Source of the DNA: Nocardioides sp.
Lineage (GTDB): Bacteria; Actinomycetota; Actinomycetes; Propionibacteriales; Nocardioidaceae
Direction: 5' to 3'
DNA: 11,271 nucleotides
Assembly: GCA_003519585.1 (NCBI GenBank)
Contig: DOWL01000205.1
Coordinates: 404 to 11,674, forward strand
The notes beneath the pieces are model-generated. The model searched no databases, was not told the origin of the DNA, and saw only the letters and a list, made by a program, of their open reading frames with translations. Shown here in pieces: positions 5,451 through 11,271 of the stretch (position 1 is its first letter; each line of letters starts with the position of its first letter). The position numbers and the translations under genes are program-made.

Positions 5451-7127
5451 TCACTTAACGACATGGACAGTGATTCCGCGGCACCCCGACACGCCACCCA
5501 GAACCAGGTCGCCACTGGACAGCGTCGTCTGCCACACGTACCAGCCTACGTTGACCTTGGCGTTGATGACGGTCGAACCCATGGTGTAGTCGCCGTCGCC
5601 GGTGATGTTGCGGGTCTGGTCGCGCTCGGGGTTGTGCTTGACCTCGCAACTCACCATGTCCTCCTCCCCGAACGGCCCGAACAGTTGTGACGTCACGGTG
5701 TGGCTCTCGCCGCGGTCGAAGCCGACAACCCGCGCGCCGACGGCGAACGGCTCCCCCAGCTTGACGGTCTTGGTCACGCCGTCCGGGCGGTACTGGCCAA
5801 CCCCTGCCTGGGTCAATACGCGCACGTTGGCCCCGCACGTGGCCGCCGGAGTGCTCGAGCTGTTGCCAGAGACCGACACCCCGTAGCGGTAGTAGCCCGA
5901 ACGCCCCGGCACCCATGCAGGCAACCACCACGTGCCCGCGCGATCCACGGGTGCGTCCAGGGCGTATGCCGGGGCGCTGTTGCAGCTGGTCGCGCCATCG
6001 TCGAATGGTCCATAGGTCCGGAACGACAGCGTCCGGAGGTCCGCGCCGCCGGTCACGGTGTAGCTGCCTCCCATCACTTGGCCGACCATCAACGCGTCGG
6101 CGGCATTGGCGACCGTCACCGTCTGCGGGGCCAGTGCCGTCACGGTGGTCGTGCCCGACCACGACCGGGACCGGCCGGCGACGGCGACGGCCGACGCCCG
6201 CCTCTTGACTGGCGACCGCACGATCAGCCGGGACTCAGGGATGCCGGTCACCTGGGCGGAGATCGGGTTGGCACCGGGCTTGGCAAGGGTGAACACAGCC
6301 GTGGCAGTCCCGGACGCATCGGTGTAGGTGGTGATCGGGGCCGACCCGGGGTGGCTGAAGGTGACCGGGAGATTGCCCACGCCGGCGCCGGCGGCCGCCG
6401 TCACGCGAACGGTGGCGCGGCTCGCGGTGCCGACGGCGCCATTGGTCGCCGCAATGGTCGCGGTGTACGGCCCAGCGTGGGCCGCCGCATTGGCCAGCAT
6501 GGTGGTCGCGAAGTCGAGCACGCGGCTCCCCGGTGCGCCGATCTGGCCTACCCGCTTCACGACCCGGGCGCCGCCGTTGGTCCACTTCCCGCCGTACAGC
6601 AGTGAGTACGTCGCGGTGTCGACGGCGGCGGCCTGGGTGGCATCCTCGCGGTCACCGTAGACCGACAGGATGTACGCCGCCTGCGCGGTCGCCGCGGCCG
6701 ACGGCCCCACCGCGCCCTCCAGGTCATCGACCCACTGCTCCGGACCGTAGTCGGTGAGAACGTCCCGCTGTAGCGGCTGGTAGCGGTAGGCGTGGCTGAC
6801 CCCTGACGCGTCGGTCACCGACCGACCCCCGATCCACCCGGTGTCGGCCTTCTTTCCGGCCTTGATCGGGAAGCCGACCCAGCGGTCCGCAGTCGTCGGC
6901 TGGGGCTGCCCGTGGTTGCCTTGGTGCCCGTGGTTGCCTTGGTGCCCGTGCTGGCCTTGGTGCCCGTGGTTGCCTTGGTGCCCGTGATGACCCGGCCGTC
7001 CGGGCCGCCGGTGCAGCTCGTCCTCCGTGGCGACCGCGGTCGGCGTCAGCGCGATACAGATCGTGCTCGCGGCCAGGACGGCGGCAGCGATTACGCCGCC
7101 GCCCCGCTTGATCGTCTTGTTGTTCAT
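5451..7127 (-). CDS. Large secreted surface protein with His-rich collagen-like tract and tandem beta domains
   Basis: 558 residues. A signal peptide ends at AVA (residue 33). Residues 43-75 are eleven Gly-X-Y triplets, mainly GHQ-GNH, forming a collagen-like and very His-rich segment. Residues 80-225 form a mainly helical domain containing AYILSVYG and DATQAAAVDTATYSLLYGG, seen in actinobacterial surface proteins. This recalls the Gln motif of thioester domains, but no partner cysteine precedes it. Residues 219-300 look like a Big-type Ig domain. Two related beta repeats close the protein (about 365-438 and 475-558), each with a YGPF or FGPF turn and two cysteines (SC then TCG; SC then GC). 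No LPXTG or membrane anchor is present, so it is secreted or bound non-covalently. ATG overlaps the previous stop (ATGA) and has GGGAGG 6 bases upstream. The function is unknown; metal binding by the His tract is an inference. Confidence 0.88.
   Translation of the reverse strand: MNNKTIKRGGGVIAAAVLAASTICIALTPTAVATEDELHRRPGRPGHHGHQGNHGHQGQHGHQGNHGHQGNHGQPQPTTADRWVGFPIKAGKKADTGWIGGRSVTDASGVSHAYRYQPLQRDVLTDYGPEQWVDDLEGAVGPSAAATAQAAYILSVYGDREDATQAAAVDTATYSLLYGGKWTNGGARVVKRVGQIGAPGSRVLDFATTMLANAAAHAGPYTATIAATNGAVGTASRATVRVTAAAGAGVGNLPVTFSHPGSAPITTYTDASGTATAVFTLAKPGANPISAQVTGIPESRLIVRSPVKRRASAVAVAGRSRSWSGTTTVTALAPQTVTVANAADALMVGQVMGGSYTVTGGADLRTLSFRTYGPFDDGATSCNSAPAYALDAPVDRAGTWWLPAWVPGRSGYYRYGVSVSGNSSSTPAATCGANVRVLTQAGVGQYRPDGVTKTVKLGEPFAVGARVVGFDRGESHTVTSQLFGPFGEEDMVSCEVKHNPERDQTRNITGDGDYTMGSTVINAKVNVGWYVWQTTLSSGDLVLGGVSGCRGITVHVVK
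6911..6982. repeat. Four tandem 18-bp repeats coding for Gly-His-Gln-Gly-Asn-His
   Basis: The unit CGTGGTTGCCTTGGTGCC occurs at 6911-6928, 6929-6946 and 6965-6982, with a variant at 6947-6964 (CGTGCTGG at its start). It encodes the collagen-like tract on the - strand. The near-identity of the copies suggests recent expansion by slippage and possible length variation between strains. Confidence 0.9.
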
Positions 7128-8086
7128 CCTCGTCCTCCCGAGATGATGTGACGCTCTCGTTCGTGGTGAATTCGCCCCGCCGGCAGTGGGCCGGCCGGGC
7201 TGTCGTTGCTTCCCACCGGACCCTCGGCCGGACCGGGCGGCGCCTGGTCAGCTCCGTGATCCGAGCCATGACCTGACCCGTGACCCGCGCTGCCGCCGTT
7301 CGTCCCTCCGCCGGCCGAGGAGTGACCGCTTCCGTGCCAGCTGCGAGGCCCTTCGCCCGATCCGCTGTTCGCGGGCGGCGGACCCGATGGGGTCGACGCC
7401 GGAGGTGGTTCGGACCCGGGTGGCGGGTCTGGCGGTGGGATCGGCGGCGGGACGACCGGTGCGGTCGGACCACTGACCTGCGGCTGGGCAGCAGCCCTGA
7501 CGACCACCGTCCCCGACCGGTCCTCGGCGCCGTCCACACTGACCCGCCACCGCGTCAGCCCGGCGGGTCGACGCACAGTCACGGTGGTCTCCGCCTCGGT
7601 CAGGGTCAGGTCGCGGACCAGGGCCTGATGTCCGGCCTGTGCCATCACGATCCTGGCCGTGACCGGCAGCTGAGTCGTCCGGATCACCAGCCGCACTCGA
7701 TCGACCTCTCCCCTGGCCTGGACCCGGATCCGGGGCGTGACGGCCGGCGTCGCCGTCGAGCCGGCCGCCACGCTCGCGGCGGGACTGGACAGCGCGGGGG
7801 CCTCGGACTGCACGGATCGACCAGCGAGCGCCACCTCCGTGGGATCGCCTCCCGCACGAGCGACGGCAGCGGCACCCAGGCCGCCGGCGACCGCCACGGC
7901 CGCCACCCCCGACCACACCGCGGGTCGGCTCACCCGGTGTCGGCGCCGGGTGGGCGTGACGTCGACCTCGGACCGCTCCGCCCGCCGCGCCGGAGCCGCG
8001 GGCCAGGCCGGCTGCTGCGGCGGCGTCGCCGAGTCATCGGCCGAGCCGAGAGCGCTACGCGCACCCGAAGACGAGGCGTGCCGCAT
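7124..8086 (-). CDS. Single-pass membrane protein with Pro-rich and Gly/His-rich extracellular tail
   Basis: 320 residues. A basic cytoplasmic N-terminus (about 1-54, with TRRRHRVSRP) precedes one transmembrane helix at about 57-78 (VWSGVAAVAVAGGLGAAAVA). Outside the cell, residues 117-200 form a small beta domain (RIRVQARGEVDRVRLVIRTT, then TVTVRRPAGLTRWRVSVDG). A proline spacer (VVPPPIPPPDPPPG, 211-224) and a Gly/Ser/His tail (HGSGH, AGHGSGHGSDHG) follow. No family was recognised. The ATG has AAGGGA 6 bases upstream. Its TGA overlaps the next ATG, so this is the first gene of the operon with the collagen-like protein and the DUF305 lipoprotein. It may anchor or display the secreted partner at the wall, but that is inference from context. 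Confidence 0.85.
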   Translation of the reverse strand: MRHASSSGARSALGSADDSATPPQQPAWPAAPARRAERSEVDVTPTRRRHRVSRPAVWSGVAAVAVAGGLGAAAVARAGGDPTEVALAGRSVQSEAPALSSPAASVAAGSTATPAVTPRIRVQARGEVDRVRLVIRTTQLPVTARIVMAQAGHQALVRDLTLTEAETTVTVRRPAGLTRWRVSVDGAEDRSGTVVVRAAAQPQVSGPTAPVVPPPIPPPDPPPGSEPPPASTPSGPPPANSGSGEGPRSWHGSGHSSAGGGTNGGSAGHGSGHGSDHGADQAPPGPAEGPVGSNDSPAGPLPAGRIHHERERHIISGGRG

Positions 8087-8278
8087 CGCTGATCCCTTCC
8101 CGAGAGTGAGGCCGGCGCCCGCCGCAGACCATGAGGTTCGAAGCGCAGCGAGTCGGCACTCAGGTTTGCGTGAAGTCGCGGTGCCCAGTCGTCTGAGAGC
8201 GCACTGTGGATGACCCGGGCCGTGCAGTGTCAGCCTGGGAGCGCACGCTTTACATATGCGGCCTGGACCGCTAAGCGA
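8087..8278 (-). promoter_or_regulatory. Likely promoter region of the three-gene His-rich operon
   Basis: These 192 bases lie between the merR stop and the first operon gene, both read leftwards. They hold the AAGGGA ribosome binding site (8093-8098). A relatively A/T-rich spot at 8249-8257 (TTTACATAT on the + strand) could be part of a -10 region, but no pair of promoter boxes is convincing. No terminator hairpin for merR was seen, so read-through from merR is possible. Confidence 0.4.
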
Positions 8279-9049
8279 CTACTCCGCCAGCTTCTCGAGC
8301 CGCGTCCAGCCCGCCCAGCCGCGCTCTCGCATCAGCTCCTGGAGCCGTTCGACCAGTGGGTGTGCGTCGTGGGCGAAGGTGTCGAGCAGGGTGACGAACG
8401 CGCGATCCCCGAACTCCTCGCCGAACTGGTCGAGCTCACCACGGGCGGCAGCCTCCTCGACCATCTCGGCCATCAGGTCGGCGGCCTCCACCAGGACGTC
8501 GTCGCCGGCCTCGCCGTCGGCCAGCGCGCCCATGACGCCGTAGAACCGCAGCAGCCGTGGGTCGTCGAGTTGGCGGACCTTGTCGACCATCATCTCGTCG
8601 ATCGCGTCGGGCCAGCGGGCCGCGACCAGGATCCACGCGTCCCGCTCGGGCTCGATGGCGGCCGCGGGGACACCCGCCTCGCGCAGCCGGTCGAGGTAGT
8701 CGACGACGGAGCGCGGCAACGCCAGGCTGTCGCCCGCCGCGAGCCTCGCGATCCGCCGGCGGTGCTCCTGGAGGCGGCGTACCTCCGCCCGCAACTCCTG
8801 GTCGATCTGGTCCACGGCCGCCGCGAACTCCTCCGGTGCCGCGTCCAGCAACTCCTGGACCCGCGACAGGGGTACGCCGGCCTCGGCCAGGGTGCGGATC
8901 CGGATCAGCCGGACCACCGCGGCTGCGTCGTAGCTGCGGTAGCCCGACGAGTCGCGCTCCGGCTCCGGGAGCAGCCCGATCTGGTGGTAGTGCCGGACCG
9001 CGCGGACCGTCACGCCGGCGTACGCCGCGAGCTGGCCGATGGTGAGCAC
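8279..9049 (-). CDS. MerR-family transcriptional regulator
   Basis: 256 residues beginning with GTG. The N-terminal winged helix is typical of MerR: TIGQLAAYAGVTVRAVRHYHQIGLLPEPERD, with the YRSYD wing and a second helix-turn-helix (LAEAGVPLSRVQELL) by residue 70. A coiled dimerisation helix (about 75-105, LRAEVRRLQEHRRRIARL) follows. The C-terminal 150 residues are an effector domain rich in Asp, Glu and Leu, without the metal-binding cysteines of metal-sensing MerR proteins, so a small organic ligand is more likely than a metal. No Shine-Dalgarno is seen before the GTG, so it may be leaderless. It lies divergent from argS with an inverted repeat between them and probably controls its own promoter. 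Confidence 0.88.
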   Translation of the reverse strand: MLTIGQLAAYAGVTVRAVRHYHQIGLLPEPERDSSGYRSYDAAAVVRLIRIRTLAEAGVPLSRVQELLDAAPEEFAAAVDQIDQELRAEVRRLQEHRRRIARLAAGDSLALPRSVVDYLDRLREAGVPAAAIEPERDAWILVAARWPDAIDEMMVDKVRQLDDPRLLRFYGVMGALADGEAGDDVLVEAADLMAEMVEEAAARGELDQFGEEFGDRAFVTLLDTFAHDAHPLVERLQELMRERGWAGWTRLEKLAE

Positions 9050-9095
9050 GCCGTCAGCCTGCCCGACCGCTGTTCATGCTCACCAGGGTGCAGGG

Positions 9096-9110
9096 TTGAC
9101 GCTGCGTCAA
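9096..9110. promoter_or_regulatory. Inverted repeat, candidate MerR operator
   Basis: TTGACGC, one base, then GCGTCAA form a perfect 7-1-7 palindrome in the 125-base gap between merR and argS. Directly beside it on the - strand is a second TTGACC (9116-9111), a good -35 box for merR. MerR proteins bind such repeats inside their own promoters, so autoregulation is likely. No convincing -10 box was found at the expected 19-base spacing. Confidence 0.65.
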
Positions 9111-9174
9111 GGTCAAGCGGCCACGCACCACTCCCCTGCGCGGCTCGCGAGGCAACGCGCTTAGCCTTCTCGCC

Positions 9175-10917
<1,743 letters not shown>

Positions 10918-11113
10918 CTCGCTCCCCCTCTCACCATCAATTGCGTGGGACTGCATCGGCGGGTGACCTGAGCGCGGCGACTACTAGCGCGAGGTGTGCG
11001 CGCTGAGTCGAGTCGACCGCGCTGAGCGGCGACCGGTGCGCTGTGAGTCGGGCGGATGCTTCAGACACCTCGGAGCGTCGCTGTATCCCCATCCCCTCAC
11101 AACCAGCAGCGCT

Positions 11114-11118
11114 GGAGG
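11114..11118 (+). promoter_or_regulatory. Ribosome binding site of the last gene
   Basis: GGAGG lies 8 bases before the ATG at 11127 and settles that start. The preceding 200 bases after argS (10918-11113) contain no gene or convincing terminator. Confidence 0.75.
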
Positions 11119-11126
11119 TATCACAG

Positions 11127-11271
11127 ATGAGTTCATGGCAACGCAGACTCGCTCGGGCGGTGGCCCTGACCACCGTCGCAGCCGGCATCGGGACCGGGCT
11201 GACGCTCGGCCCGGGTGCCGGCCCCGGCTCGGCGGCCGACGTGCCGCGGGTCGAGATCGTCAAGGACGGCG
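11127..11271 (+). CDS. Start of an exported protein, 3' truncated by window edge
   Basis: Only 48 codons are visible. The N-terminus is a signal peptide: basic WQRRLAR, hydrophobic AVALTTVAAGIGTGLTLG, and a likely cleavage after SAA (residue 37). The mature part begins DVPRVEIVKDG. An IVKDG-type beginning is found in penicillin-acylase-like hydrolases, among others, but this is far too short to assign a family. The start is supported by a good ribosome binding site. Confidence 0.75.
   Translation, partial: MSSWQRRLARAVALTTVAAGIGTGLTLGPGAGPGSAADVPRVEIVKDG

Noticed and set aside
6500..6800. Thioester domain (ATQAA motif) in the collagen-like protein
   Set aside because: The Gln motif looks similar, but no cysteine precedes it in the domain, so no internal thioester can form.
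6911..6982. Tandem repeats that might suggest a CRISPR array
   Set aside because: The units are directly adjacent without spacers and code in frame for a Gly-His-rich tract.
10918..11126. Possible terminator or small gene after argS
   Set aside because: Short repeated words such as CGCGCTGAG occur, but there is no stable stem with spacing or coding bias to support a feature.

Overview
The window is high-GC DNA with GC-rich third codon positions, polar secreted proteins and an actinobacterial-type dif site. It comes from an actinobacterium; a Nocardioidaceae-like organism is my best guess, but no gene here proves the genus. The left half is accessory in character. It holds a 5'-truncated gene and a second gene on the + strand (1-1240 and 1245-2375) for related exported beta-rich proteins. 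Both share an N-terminal cysteine framework and a Ser/Thr-rich hairpin region that ends in a VPP motif, suggestive of aerolysin-like (ETX/MTX2) proteins, but their C-terminal domains differ. An orphan Flp-type pilin gene (2547-2756) and a small four-helix membrane protein gene (from 2771) follow.

From about 3190 to 4800 the sequence is a scrapyard. The membrane-protein frame runs into what looks like an antisense fragment of another gene. Next come the C-terminal third of a short-chain dehydrogenase on the - strand, a strong GC-rich hairpin, and the N-terminal part of an actinobacterial rolling-circle replication initiator (Rep). The Rep frame breaks off at 4377-4404, a 28-bp sequence that reads as a XerC/XerD dif site with an 11-6-11 layout. 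The window may therefore sit at the chromosome terminus, next to the decayed end of an element that used dif for integration. A tiny membrane-peptide ORF and a perfect 24-bp palindromic terminator close this region.

On the - strand, 8086 to 4790 is a three-gene unit transcribed right to left: a one-pass membrane protein with Pro-rich and Gly/His-rich tails, a large secreted protein with a His-rich collagen-like tract and tandem beta domains, and a DUF305 lipoprotein rich in His and Met. The first two genes overlap by ATGA and the third follows after 13 bases. All three products are exported and carry His-rich stretches, so I infer a cell-surface metal-handling (possibly copper) system.

The right end is more conventional. 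A MerR-family regulator (-, 8279-9049) lies divergent from arginyl-tRNA synthetase argS (+, 9175-10917), with a perfect 15-bp inverted repeat between them as candidate operator. The window ends in the signal peptide of another exported protein (+, from 11127).
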